From contig JAFWZR010000031.1 in NCBI GenBank assembly GCA_017522225.1, positions 102,400 through 166,399 of the forward strand: a stretch of 64,000 nt of DNA, in the 5' to 3' direction. This document shows, piece after piece, positions 24,625-32,525 of the stretch. The stretch comes from Clostridia bacterium. GTDB taxonomy: Bacteria; Bacillota; Clostridia; Oscillospirales; Acutalibacteraceae. The notes beneath the pieces are model-generated. The model ran no database searches. It had not been told where the DNA came from and worked only from the letters and a program-made list of their open reading frames with translations. How positions within the stretch are numbered: position 1 is the first letter of the stretch; each line of letters opens with the position of its first letter. A program made the translations under genes and the position numbers.

Positions 24625-24915
24625 TCAGTCATTTACAGAGATATCGTAATAAACTCTCTCGCCCGGGTTGATGTAACCCTCTTCTCTTGCAATGCCTGCG
24701 ACATATTCATCCTTATCATTGCTGTAAAGCTGTCTGCGTAACTCCTCATTTTCCGCCTGCTGGCTTGCTGTAGCAAGTCTGACAGCTTCAATTTCCTTAT
24801 CAATATCTTTTATATCTCTTATCAGAGAGAACAATGAAATGGCAAAACTTACGCAAACAACAACAGAACAAAGTATAACAATAACACTTCGCTTGGTTTT
24901 CTTTACTTTAGCCAC
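24625..24915 (-). CDS. divIC: cell-division protein DivIC/FtsB
   Basis: A small bitopic membrane protein of 97 residues. A basic cytoplasmic N-terminus, one membrane helix (about 9-32) and a coiled-coil (about 35-65) are followed by the conserved tail (YVAGIAREEGYINPGERVYY). It helps recruit the FtsW/FtsI septal synthase. The GTG at 24915 has GAGG at proper spacing and follows the yabQ stop by one base. A GTG nine bases upstream lies inside the ribosome-binding site and is less likely. Position between yabQ and the S1 gene matches the Bacillus yab cluster. Confidence 0.9.
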   Translation of the reverse strand: MAKVKKTKRSVIVILCSVVVCVSFAISLFSLIRDIKDIDKEIEAVRLATASQQAENEELRRQLYSNDKDEYVAGIAREEGYINPGERVYYDISVND

Positions 24916-24916
24916 T

Positions 24917-25435
24917 TCAGTCACCTCGATTCTTTAAAATTCTATTAAGGCACAGTTGTACGCAACAATTATATACCATATGATGTCGAATTTGCAAGTG
25001 TTTTTGTAAAAATTTTGTGTGATTTTGCAGGTTTTTACTAAGTTTTTTTAATATACAGACGAAGGCTGTTTTAATCCCTGACATAAAGCTGTAAAAAACA
25101 ATAAAATGTCTTCTTACAGACTTAATAATCCTTTTAACCGGTAAAAGTAAAAATGAACCGACCGAATAGAAATAAATCCACATTCCGACGGCTTCACCGA
25201 CAAAAATATACAACAGCAATTCACCGTTACACATCACCAGAAGAAAGATGAATGTAGCGGGAAAGCATACACACAGGAATATTATATCTCTTGCCATCAA
25301 AAACTTTTTATCGCTTCCTGTAAGCAGATAAAACAACATTCTGAAAAAATCATAGATTATTCCGAGAGTGAAGCCGAGTCCTGCCGAATACATAAATGTT
25401 ACTGCCTGAAACTCTGTTGTGGGTAAATATTGCAT
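24917..25435 (-). CDS. yabQ: spore cortex biosynthesis protein YabQ
   Basis: A 172-residue membrane protein with about four N-terminal helices (GFTLGIIYDFFRMLFYLL, FLCVCFPATFIFLLVMC, YIFVGEAVGMWIYFYSVG) and a long basic C-terminal part. The pattern GxxxGxxYDxxR near residue 25 is characteristic of YabQ, which in Bacillus is needed for spore cortex formation and localises to the forespore membrane. Its start overlaps the yabP stop (TGATG at 25433-25437). The C-terminal 60 residues are unusually rich in Lys, His and Cys and are not conserved in the family as far as I can judge. Confidence 0.88.
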   Translation of the reverse strand: MQYLPTTEFQAVTFMYSAGLGFTLGIIYDFFRMLFYLLTGSDKKFLMARDIIFLCVCFPATFIFLLVMCNGELLLYIFVGEAVGMWIYFYSVGSFLLLPVKRIIKSVRRHFIVFYSFMSGIKTAFVCILKKLSKNLQNHTKFLQKHLQIRHHMVYNCCVQLCLNRILKNRGD

Positions 25436-25698
25436 CAGCGAAGCACCCTGCTCCAGAAGCTGCCTGCGCTTTTGCCCTCTGAATAAATAACCGAATCAAT
25501 TTCACCCTCTACCGCCATATCTCCGCTTTCTACCGACAGGCGGCTTATTTTGAGTCCCTTGCCGTGCAGAGCAATTTCACCACATTCGCTTTGTGCGACT
25601 ATGGTTTCCTCGTCAAAGCTCTCAACATCTTTTATACCCGTCATTGTTACTTTTTTACGGGATTCGACAATAAGGTCGTGCATAGCATTTTCGGGCAT
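25435..25698 (-). CDS. yabP: sporulation protein YabP
   Basis: An 87-residue soluble beta-rich protein with the YabP/YqfC family pattern: HDLIVESRKKVTMTGIKDV, then EIALHGKGLKISRL and EGEIDSVIYSE. YabP is made in the mother cell and works with YabQ in cortex formation. The gene is translationally coupled to yabQ through overlapping stop and start codons and follows rqcP. Confidence 0.93.
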   Translation of the reverse strand: MPENAMHDLIVESRKKVTMTGIKDVESFDEETIVAQSECGEIALHGKGLKISRLSVESGDMAVEGEIDSVIYSEGKSAGSFWSRVLR

Positions 25699-25741
25699 AA
25701 AAAATCACCTCTATACATTGTATGAGGTGAAAGGATAAATA

Positions 25742-25981
25742 TTACAGTACTTTATACATAAGACCTGCATCATCTTTTGTAGCGTGTTCAACAACTTTTG
25801 TAACTTCAATTCTGGTTGTGTTTGCTCCCATCTGTATTTCAACAATGTCACCAACCTTAACATCATAGGATGCCCGGGCAATTTTACCGTTAACCGTTAC
25901 GTGCTTTGCATCGCACACCTCGTTGGCGACCGTACGTCTTTTAATCACTCGTGAAACCTTAAGATATTTATCAAGTCTCAT
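25742..25981 (-). CDS. rqcP: RqcP/YabO, S4-domain ribosome quality-control factor
   Basis: A 79-residue S4 RNA-binding protein (MRLDKYLKVSRVIKRRTVAN, VTVNGKIARASYDVKVGD). RqcP works with RqcH in adding alanine tails to nascent chains on obstructed 50S subunits. The ATG at 25981 is 8 bases from AGGAG; a GTG three codons earlier sits too close. In Bacillus this gene also lies between mazG (yabN) and yabP; here hup is inserted between mazG and rqcP. Confidence 0.93.
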   Translation of the reverse strand: MRLDKYLKVSRVIKRRTVANEVCDAKHVTVNGKIARASYDVKVGDIVEIQMGANTTRIEVTKVVEHATKDDAGLMYKVL

Positions 25982-26055
25982 AAACTGCACTCCTTTAATA
26001 AAGCCGTCGGCAGGACGACTAGCATCCTGCCGAAAATAGAACTTATCTTTAAAAC

Positions 26056-26328
26056 TTATTTCACAGCATCCTTAAGAGCCTTACCAGCCTTAAATGCAGG
26101 TGTCTTTGAAGCGGGAACAGTCATTGCTTCGCCTGTCTTCGGGTTACGGCCCTGCTTCTCAGCACGTTCTCTAACCTCAAATGTACCGAAACCAACAAGC
26201 TGAATCTTCTCGCCGCCCTTAAGAGCGTCTGTTACTGCGCCGAAAACAGCGTTAACTGCCTTCTCAGCAGCCTTCTTGTCCATTTCGCCCTTAGCTGCAA
26301 CTGCATTGATAAATTCTGTCTTATTCAT
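26056..26328 (-). CDS. hup: histone-like DNA-binding protein HU
   Basis: A 90-residue HU protein with MNKTEFINAVAAKG, the core GFGTFEVRERAEKQGRNP and PASKTPAFKAGKALK. It bends and compacts DNA as a dimer. GGAGG precedes the ATG at good spacing. It sits within the yab cluster; HU lies next to mazG and rqcP in several Clostridia. Confidence 0.97.
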   Translation of the reverse strand: MNKTEFINAVAAKGEMDKKAAEKAVNAVFGAVTDALKGGEKIQLVGFGTFEVRERAEKQGRNPKTGEAMTVPASKTPAFKAGKALKDAVK

Positions 26329-26371
26329 TATAATTCCTCCAAATTTTATATTATGAAATACTCATCGTATA

Positions 26372-27172
26372 TCATATACCTTTTTTAGCCTCATCCCAGA
26401 GGATATCGAGAGTTTCAAGCGACGCCGTTTTCATATCGATACCGCGTTCATTCGCTTTTGCCTCAACCTTTTTGAATCTGCATACAAACTTGTCGGTTGA
26501 ATTTGTGAGTGCCTCTTCAGGATCAACCTTAACAAACCTTGAAACATTTACTGCGGAGAAAAGCACATCTCCGAGCTCGTCGCTGATTTCGTCCTCTTTG
26601 CCGTTTGCAATGGCTTCCTTAAGCTCTGCAATTTCTTCAGTCAGACGGTCAAGTGCACCGTCAACCTCTGTCCAGTCAAAGCCTGCCTTTGCTGCCTTGG
26701 ACTGAATCTTGTTTGCACGCATAAGGGCCGGTAACTCGCGCGGTACGGAATCAATCGCCTCAGAGGTCGACTTCTGACCCTTTGTGCTGCGCTTGATTGC
26801 GTCCCAGTTTGTGAGCACATCATCCACAGAGTCAACATTTGTTTCACCAAAAACATGAGGATGGCGGACAATCATCTTTTTGCAGATTTCGTCTGCCACA
26901 TCGTCGAACGTGAAACCACCCTTTTCCGTTTCAATCTGTGCGTGAAATACAACCTGCATCAGCACATCGCCAAGCTCCTCGCGAAGCATATCCGGGTCAG
27001 CCTTGTTAATAGCCTCAATCGTCTCGTAGGTCTCTTCGATAAGATCCTTACGGATAGACTCGTGAGTCTGCTGAATATCCCACGGACAACCGCCCTCGGA
27101 TCTCAGGTCTTTTATAATTCCGATAAGATCGTTTATATCGTATCTGTCTTTAAACTCAAATTTCTTTATCAT
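26372..27172 (-). CDS. mazG: nucleoside triphosphate pyrophosphohydrolase MazG
   Basis: A 266-residue protein with two MazG domains. The first has GGCPWDIQQTHESIRKDLIEE and the EExxE...ExxD metal pattern (REELGDVLMQVVFHA). The second has DELGDVLFSAVNVSRF and other acidic repeats. It hydrolyses NTPs, including damaged ones, to NMP and pyrophosphate. It corresponds to the MazG part of Bacillus YabN, without the N-terminal tetrapyrrole methylase domain. It follows yabM by 12 bases on the minus strand. Confidence 0.95.
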   Translation of the reverse strand: MIKKFEFKDRYDINDLIGIIKDLRSEGGCPWDIQQTHESIRKDLIEETYETIEAINKADPDMLREELGDVLMQVVFHAQIETEKGGFTFDDVADEICKKMIVRHPHVFGETNVDSVDDVLTNWDAIKRSTKGQKSTSEAIDSVPRELPALMRANKIQSKAAKAGFDWTEVDGALDRLTEEIAELKEAIANGKEDEISDELGDVLFSAVNVSRFVKVDPEEALTNSTDKFVCRFKKVEAKANERGIDMKTASLETLDILWDEAKKGI

Positions 27173-27184
27173 AACATTACCATT

Positions 27185-28963
27185 TTAACCTAAAAATCCA
27201 TATTTTTCAAGCCTTTTCGCAATTTTTTCACCCTTCGGAAGCATTTCCATATCATCCTTTGATAATGCTTTCAGGAAAAGAAGCGAAAGAACATAAGCAA
27301 GTACGGCTGCCGCAACAGCTATAACGAGTGCAACTGTACTTCCGTTAAGCATACTGTCAGCATCACCGAAGCCACCGAGAATCTTTGAAAATACCTTAAC
27401 AGTGGCAAATGCGGCAACAGAGCTGATTGCTGCACAGGTGAATGGCTTGAAGAATACCGATACAAAATTAACCTTGACACCTGTTATTCTGATAATGCTT
27501 GAAAGGTTAATTGCAACAACAACAATGTAACACGCGATTGAACCGATGGGTGCACCGTTGATGTTGATGTTCGGATTGCCTATAAGAATATAGTTGAGGA
27601 TAATCTTGATAATCGCACCCACGCAAAGAGATTTGAGCGGGATGTCCGTTCTGCCGAGTGCCTGAAGCATATTGGTTATCGGAGACGATACTGCAAACAG
27701 GAAAACAGAAACACCGTAAACCGTCAGAATCGGAGCACCGATTGTAGCAGAAGCCTCGGGGTAGAACATATTAAGAAGGTTGTACGAAACAGCAGCAAGT
27801 CCGAAGCCGACAGGCAATGAAATAAGCATTGTTACGCGGATAACAGATTCCACGGTTGACTTGATTGTCTTGCTGTCACGCTGTGCCCACGCTGCGGAAA
27901 TAATCGGAATTGCGCTGATACCGAGCGTCATTGTAATTGTCGGCACAAGGTTTTTAAAGTCAAGAGTCTCTCCGTAAACACCGTAGAGATATTTGACAAT
28001 CTGTGAGTCAGCAATACCCTCTTCAATAAGATGTACGGAATAAATCGATTTTATAACCTCGGGAGCCTTTTCAACCGCATAAGCAAGTCTGTTCTGAATC
28101 GTTGCTGAGTCAATGAGGTTTGTTACATTAAGGATAAGTGAACCGACAGCCATCGGCAATGCGGTTTTGACAAGAACACTTGTAACAGCCTTGCTCTCCT
28201 CCGGCTTGCGTGAAGAGGTAAGCATATCCTTTGTGATGCCGTCACCGACAATCTTGTGTCTTATCATAAGGAAGATGAAGCCGAGCACAGTACCGATGGT
28301 AACACCGAGTACAGCCGTCGCAGCTGCATACGGATAAAGTGCGGCAAGTGCATCCGCCTCTTCTGTATAAACAGTACCCATAACAGGCTTACCGTTTGCA
28401 AAGTTGTCAAGCTGGATCTTAAGGAAAACGTATGTTACGCCAAGACCTATAAACAGCTTACTCAATGCTTCAATAACCTGAGAAATAGCCGTTGGCAGCA
28501 TATTCTGTAAGCCTTCGTAGTAGCCGCGGTAGGTGGACATACAGCAGCAGAAAAATATCGACGGTGCAATTGCAAGTACGCAGTAGATGTTTTCTGTATA
28601 TCCGACAACATATTTTGTATACGGATATGCGATAATGAACATCAGTATGGTTCCGACAGCACCTGTCATAAGGAACAGCCTTGTTGCAACACGGCGTATC
28701 ATCCTTACATCACGGAAGTTACCCAGAGACCTCTCCTTGGCAACCATTCGTGAAACCGCTATGGGCAGACCTGCCATTGATATTGAATAAAGCGGTGTAT
28801 AAATTTCATAAGCAGTATTAAAATAGCCTCTGCCGACCTCACCTATAAGCATTGACAAAGGAATTTTAAACAATGCACCAATCACCTTAACCAACACTGT
28901 CGCTACAACAAGCACCAGAGCGCCGTTGAGCAACGATTGTGATTTGCCTTTCTTCTCGGACAT
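27185..28963 (-). CDS. yabM: SpoVB/YabM-like lipid-linked polysaccharide flippase (MOP superfamily)
   Basis: A 592-residue polytopic membrane protein with about 14 predicted helices. The N-terminal part (GALVLVVATVLVKVIGALFK, then GRGYFNTAYEIYTPLYSIS and GLPIAVSRMVA) is the SpoVB/MurJ-like signature in the MOP flippase superfamily. Members move undecaprenyl-linked precursors across the membrane; SpoVB is needed for spore cortex. It heads the yab operon, as yabM does in Bacillus. AGGAGGTG precedes the ATG at 28963; the longer start at 28987 lies before that site. Lipid II versus another glycolipid cannot be decided. Confidence 0.9.
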   Translation of the reverse strand: MSEKKGKSQSLLNGALVLVVATVLVKVIGALFKIPLSMLIGEVGRGYFNTAYEIYTPLYSISMAGLPIAVSRMVAKERSLGNFRDVRMIRRVATRLFLMTGAVGTILMFIIAYPYTKYVVGYTENIYCVLAIAPSIFFCCCMSTYRGYYEGLQNMLPTAISQVIEALSKLFIGLGVTYVFLKIQLDNFANGKPVMGTVYTEEADALAALYPYAAATAVLGVTIGTVLGFIFLMIRHKIVGDGITKDMLTSSRKPEESKAVTSVLVKTALPMAVGSLILNVTNLIDSATIQNRLAYAVEKAPEVIKSIYSVHLIEEGIADSQIVKYLYGVYGETLDFKNLVPTITMTLGISAIPIISAAWAQRDSKTIKSTVESVIRVTMLISLPVGFGLAAVSYNLLNMFYPEASATIGAPILTVYGVSVFLFAVSSPITNMLQALGRTDIPLKSLCVGAIIKIILNYILIGNPNININGAPIGSIACYIVVVAINLSSIIRITGVKVNFVSVFFKPFTCAAISSVAAFATVKVFSKILGGFGDADSMLNGSTVALVIAVAAAVLAYVLSLLFLKALSKDDMEMLPKGEKIAKRLEKYGFLG

Positions 28964-28994
28964 CGATGCACCTCCTAATTTTTTCATAAGTTAT

Positions 28995-29023
28995 ATTTTA
29001 TCATAGATTCGGTTGTTTATCAA
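28995..29023 (-). promoter_or_regulatory. promoter of the yab operon
   Basis: On the minus strand: TTGATA (29018-29023), 17-base spacer, TAAAAT (28995-29000) with TGA before it. It would drive yabM through yabR. Confidence 0.68.
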
Positions 29024-29046
29024 TTATTTTTTATATGACAACAGTC

Positions 29047-29967
29047 TCAGAGTGTAAGAAACTCATTGAGAAGTGACTTTTCAGGCAGAAGCGTCTGTTC
29101 AATCTCTTCAAAAAGACTGATTGCTCCGATAAGCTCCTGCGCCTTTTCAAAAAACTCACTTTTCTCCCCTACTCCATTCAGCAGACGAAGTGCCTCATTT
29201 TTAAAAATGCAGGTCTCGTAAGCGTGGAAGGAGTTTATTTTTACATCTGCATAGGATTCAAACGGGAAAAGAAATTTATCCTCACCCTTAAGTACACCCT
29301 GCCACATAAAAAATGTGTGCTCAACGGGTGAATTTCTGTGACGGTAATCTCTTATCATTCTGCGTATAAGACGCAGATTTCTTTTGTTCAGAAGAATTCT
29401 GCCGTCATTACCCGAAACTCGTGACGAAACGCTGATATAAATTCTGTAAAGATGACCTTCATCAAGACCGTCGGTGATAACGGGATTAAGCGCGTGTAGT
29501 CCTTCAACAATGATAACATCGTCCTTTTCAAGTTCAATGTGCTTTGTTTCGACTGAACGGCTACTCGTCATAAAATCAAAAATCGGAAGCTCAGCTTTTC
29601 TGTTGACAATCAGGTCGTTAAAGCATTTGTGCATAAGTTCAATGTCAAGTGCCGTAACATTTTCGTAATCCTTCAGACCTTCCTCATTAACGGGAATATC
29701 ATCCTGATTAAGATAGAAATCATCAAGTGAGACAATATACGCATTTCTTCCGCTCCGACGGATTTTCTCAGCAAGAATACCTGCAGTTGTAGTTTTGCCC
29801 GAAGAACTCGGTCCTGCCAGAAGAACAATGTCATAGTCCGAATCCGACAAAAACCTTTCCGTAACTTCGTTCAGGGCAGAATCAAATCTGCTCTCACACG
29901 CACGGATAAACTCCTGCGTATTTTCTTTTGCATTTTTATTGATGAGAGACAGCGCAGTATACATCAT
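29047..29967 (-). CDS. uridine kinase-like nucleoside kinase
   Basis: A protein of about 306 residues. A P-loop kinase domain begins near residue 48 (LLAGPSSSGKTTTAG), followed by VSLDDFYLNQDD and VIIVEGLHALNP. These are features of the phosphoribulokinase/uridine kinase family. The N-terminal 45 residues and the C-terminal helical region resemble the longer uridine-kinase-like proteins that in other Firmicutes carry a threonyl-tRNA-synthetase-like TGS front, here absent. The substrate is uncertain. The start is one of two adjacent ATGs (29967 or 29964) overlapping the hemZ stop. Confidence 0.83.
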   Translation of the reverse strand: MMYTALSLINKNAKENTQEFIRACESRFDSALNEVTERFLSDSDYDIVLLAGPSSSGKTTTAGILAEKIRRSGRNAYIVSLDDFYLNQDDIPVNEEGLKDYENVTALDIELMHKCFNDLIVNRKAELPIFDFMTSSRSVETKHIELEKDDVIIVEGLHALNPVITDGLDEGHLYRIYISVSSRVSGNDGRILLNKRNLRLIRRMIRDYRHRNSPVEHTFFMWQGVLKGEDKFLFPFESYADVKINSFHAYETCIFKNEALRLLNGVGEKSEFFEKAQELIGAISLFEEIEQTLLPEKSLLNEFLTL

Positions 29968-29969
29968 TA

Positions 29970-31406
29970 TCACCTTGCATAAAATTCGCTTATCTGTTGC
30001 TTGCGTTCGAGAATCGTGTCAAATCTCGAAATATATTCATACGGATATTTGTAATTAAAAATTCTTTCGATATTTCTGCCGTACGGTTCCTTAAGCTTGA
30101 TAACAGCACCCGCACCGACACCGAGAATCGTGTGGCATTCTTCCATCATAAAGATGTTATAAAGGCACTCGTAACCGGGCTTGCACCATCCGACATTCTC
30201 AAGGTTGCCGAGTGAACGCGACTGCCTGTACATATAATACGGCACATAGCCGTGTGAATAGAACTTTTCGGAAGCATATCCGAGCATTTTATTTGCAGTT
30301 TCTCCGCTTTCGACATCAATGCCACCCGTTACAATTGCCGATGAACGCTTGAGTGCAAGTGTATGTAAGGTGATGTTTTCGGGCATAAGCTCAACCGCCT
30401 TATCGACTGAACGGCAGAAGCTTTCATAGCTGTCATCGGTAAGACCTGCAATCAGATCCATATTGACGTTATCAAAGCCCTTTTCCCTCGCCGTGGTGTA
30501 AACATCAATCACATCGCTGACCGTATGCTTTCTGCCGATTGACACAAGCACATCGTCATTGAAGGTCTGCGGATTTACGCTGATTCTTGTAACTGCGTGA
30601 CGCTTGATAACATCAAGCTTTTCAGGTGTAACGGTGTCTGCTCTGCCCGCCTCGATAGTATATTCCCTGCAGAATGAAAGGTCAAAATTTGCCTCGATTT
30701 CACTGCAGACTCTTTCAAGCTGCTCTGCGGAAAGCGTTGTCGGAGTGCCGCCGCCCCAATAGACGGATTCGAGCCTTAAGCCGAGTGAACCGGCAATTTC
30801 TGCAGTCACGCGGATTTCCTCGCAAAGCTTTTCGACATACTCGGGAAGCAGCTTCTTGGCCTGAGCAATTGAGTGTGAGACAAACGAGCAGTAGTTACAG
30901 CGTGTGGGGCAAAACGGAATTGAGACATAAAGGCTGAAGGACTTTTCATCCGAAAGACCCATTATCTTTTCCTCTGCCTTTGCCACGCTGAGTGCAAGAT
31001 AGGTTTTCTGCGGTGTGACAAGCAGCTTCTGAGTAAAATACTCAACAGCCTTTTCTTCACCCATCTGCGAAATGAGTGTATTCATAAGCTTTGACGGCCG
31101 CACACCCGTAAGTATTCCCCATTTCGGTGTATATCCCGTAAAATCGCAAAGCATTCCGAACAGCAGAACCGCCATACGGCGCTCACAATCATCGTAATCC
31201 GTTGTACTGCATTCACGCATTTCGTCACCGAAGGACACCTTTATATCATAACCCTTGTCCGTCTCACTAAGCGATGTGACAACGCACAAAGAGTCTTCCC
31301 CCTCTTCGTCATCGTGCAGAACACGGATGCTTTCGCAGGGGTAAAAGACTCTGCAAAGATTTTCCATTTCGTAATGAAATTTATGATTTACTACACGTAA
31401 AATCAT
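29970..31406 (-). CDS. hemZ: HemZ, radical SAM coproporphyrinogen dehydrogenase-like protein
   Basis: A 478-residue protein with an N-terminal domain of about 160 residues (WGILTGVRPSKL) and a radical SAM domain. The cluster motif is CPTRCNYCSF and the SAM-binding part is YWGGGTPTTLS; VSVNPQTF-like and MDLIAGL motifs follow. This build is HemZ of Firmicutes, related to oxygen-independent coproporphyrinogen oxidase (HemN). Whether HemZ truly acts in haem synthesis is unsettled, and no other haem genes are present. It overlaps the upstream hydrolase by four bases. Confidence 0.93.
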   Translation of the reverse strand: MILRVVNHKFHYEMENLCRVFYPCESIRVLHDDEEGEDSLCVVTSLSETDKGYDIKVSFGDEMRECSTTDYDDCERRMAVLLFGMLCDFTGYTPKWGILTGVRPSKLMNTLISQMGEEKAVEYFTQKLLVTPQKTYLALSVAKAEEKIMGLSDEKSFSLYVSIPFCPTRCNYCSFVSHSIAQAKKLLPEYVEKLCEEIRVTAEIAGSLGLRLESVYWGGGTPTTLSAEQLERVCSEIEANFDLSFCREYTIEAGRADTVTPEKLDVIKRHAVTRISVNPQTFNDDVLVSIGRKHTVSDVIDVYTTAREKGFDNVNMDLIAGLTDDSYESFCRSVDKAVELMPENITLHTLALKRSSAIVTGGIDVESGETANKMLGYASEKFYSHGYVPYYMYRQSRSLGNLENVGWCKPGYECLYNIFMMEECHTILGVGAGAVIKLKEPYGRNIERIFNYKYPYEYISRFDTILERKQQISEFYAR

Positions 31407-32035
31407 TTAAATCGCCTCATATATCTGTTTCTGCGTCTTTCATACTCCATTGTTGTTGCACGGTTGTGACCGGGATAAATATCAAAGTCACCCTCCATAT
31501 TATAAAGACGTGTTATGGAGTCAAGCATTTCTTCCTCGTCACTGTCAAAAAAGTCTGTTCTTCCGACAGTAAGGCAGAAAAGTGTATCGCCCGTAAAGAT
31601 TGTTCTTTCCTGCGCCTCATAGAAGCACACTCCGCCCTTTGAGTGACCGGGTGTGTGCATTACTAAAAAAGTGAGAGTTCCCAGATGGATTGTATCACCC
31701 TCGTCTACCTTTATATCCGCCGGAACATATTTCTGTACACCGGGCATCATTTCGTGAGCAAAGCTCGGAAGCTCATCAAGAAGCTTGTATTCCTCGTCCC
31801 TGTGAATTACGATTTTAGCCTCGGGATGCGTTTTTTTAAGGTCGTATACACCAAGTATGTGATCGTAATGACCGTGGGTAAGCATTATATACTTAAGGCT
31901 TTTACCCTCAAGGCAGTTTTCAAGCTCCTGTGTGTATTCACCGCAGTCAATGACCGCAGCTTCGTTTGTTTTTTCGTCGGTCACGATGTAACAGTTAGCG
32001 CACACAGGACCGAGAACAAGTGTTTCAATTTTCAT
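31403..32035 (-). CDS. metallo-beta-lactamase-fold hydrolase, glyoxalase II-like (YqgX-like)
   Basis: A 210-residue hydrolase with the binuclear metal motif THGHYDH and the later HTPGHSKGG, FTGDTLF and YPGHN motifs of glyoxalase II-like proteins. Such small members (YqgX group) may hydrolyse S-lactoyl-bacillithiol or related thioesters; the true substrate is unknown. A good AAAGGA site precedes the ATG. The gene sits between dtd and hemZ in a tightly packed operon. Confidence 0.92.
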   Translation of the reverse strand: MKIETLVLGPVCANCYIVTDEKTNEAAVIDCGEYTQELENCLEGKSLKYIMLTHGHYDHILGVYDLKKTHPEAKIVIHRDEEYKLLDELPSFAHEMMPGVQKYVPADIKVDEGDTIHLGTLTFLVMHTPGHSKGGVCFYEAQERTIFTGDTLFCLTVGRTDFFDSDEEEMLDSITRLYNMEGDFDIYPGHNRATTMEYERRRNRYMRRFK

Positions 32036-32041
32036 AATTTT

Positions 32042-32499
32042 TTATCCTTTTACCCAGATTTCCGTATCCATTAAAATTGTAACAGGTCCGTCGTTCTGAA
32101 TGTCGACCTTCATATCTGCGCCAAAAGAACCGCATTCGACATTTCTGACTCCGTTCAACTTCAACTGTTCAATAAAATATTCATAAAGCTCATTCGCCAT
32201 ATCGGGCGATGCGGCAGTTGTGAATGACGGTCGGTTGCCCTTTTTGATATCTGCACACAGGGTAAACTGTGAAATAACAAGCACTTCACCGTCAATGTCA
32301 AGAACTGACTTATTCATCTTGCCGTCCTCATCCTCGAACACACGCAGCTTTGCAATCTTTGCCGCAAGCACATCTGCATGCTCTGTGGTATCCTGCGGAC
32401 CTACACCGAGAAGCACGTTGTAGCCCCAACCGATTTTCCGATAACCTCTCCGTCAACCGTAACGCTTGACGAAGACACGCGCTGAACAACAGCTTTCAT
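32042..32499 (-). pseudogene. dtd: D-aminoacyl-tRNA deacylase with a -1 frameshift near the N-terminus
   Basis: Dtd removes D-amino acids wrongly attached to tRNA. The C-terminal 124 residues are normal (SQFTLCAD at the first catalytic segment and GNRPSFTTAA at the second). The expected start is the ATG at 32499, giving MKAVVQRVSS and a VTVDGEVIGK continuation. At the A run of that strand (complement of 32434-32437) the frame breaks: four A's are present where five would give the family sequence KIGWGYNVLLGVG. Adding one base restores a 152-residue protein of usual length. This is either a genuine mutation, a programmed slip or a base-calling error in a homopolymer. Confidence 0.88.
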
Positions 32500-32525
32500 T
32501 ATTCAATCATTCCTTCAGTTTATAA

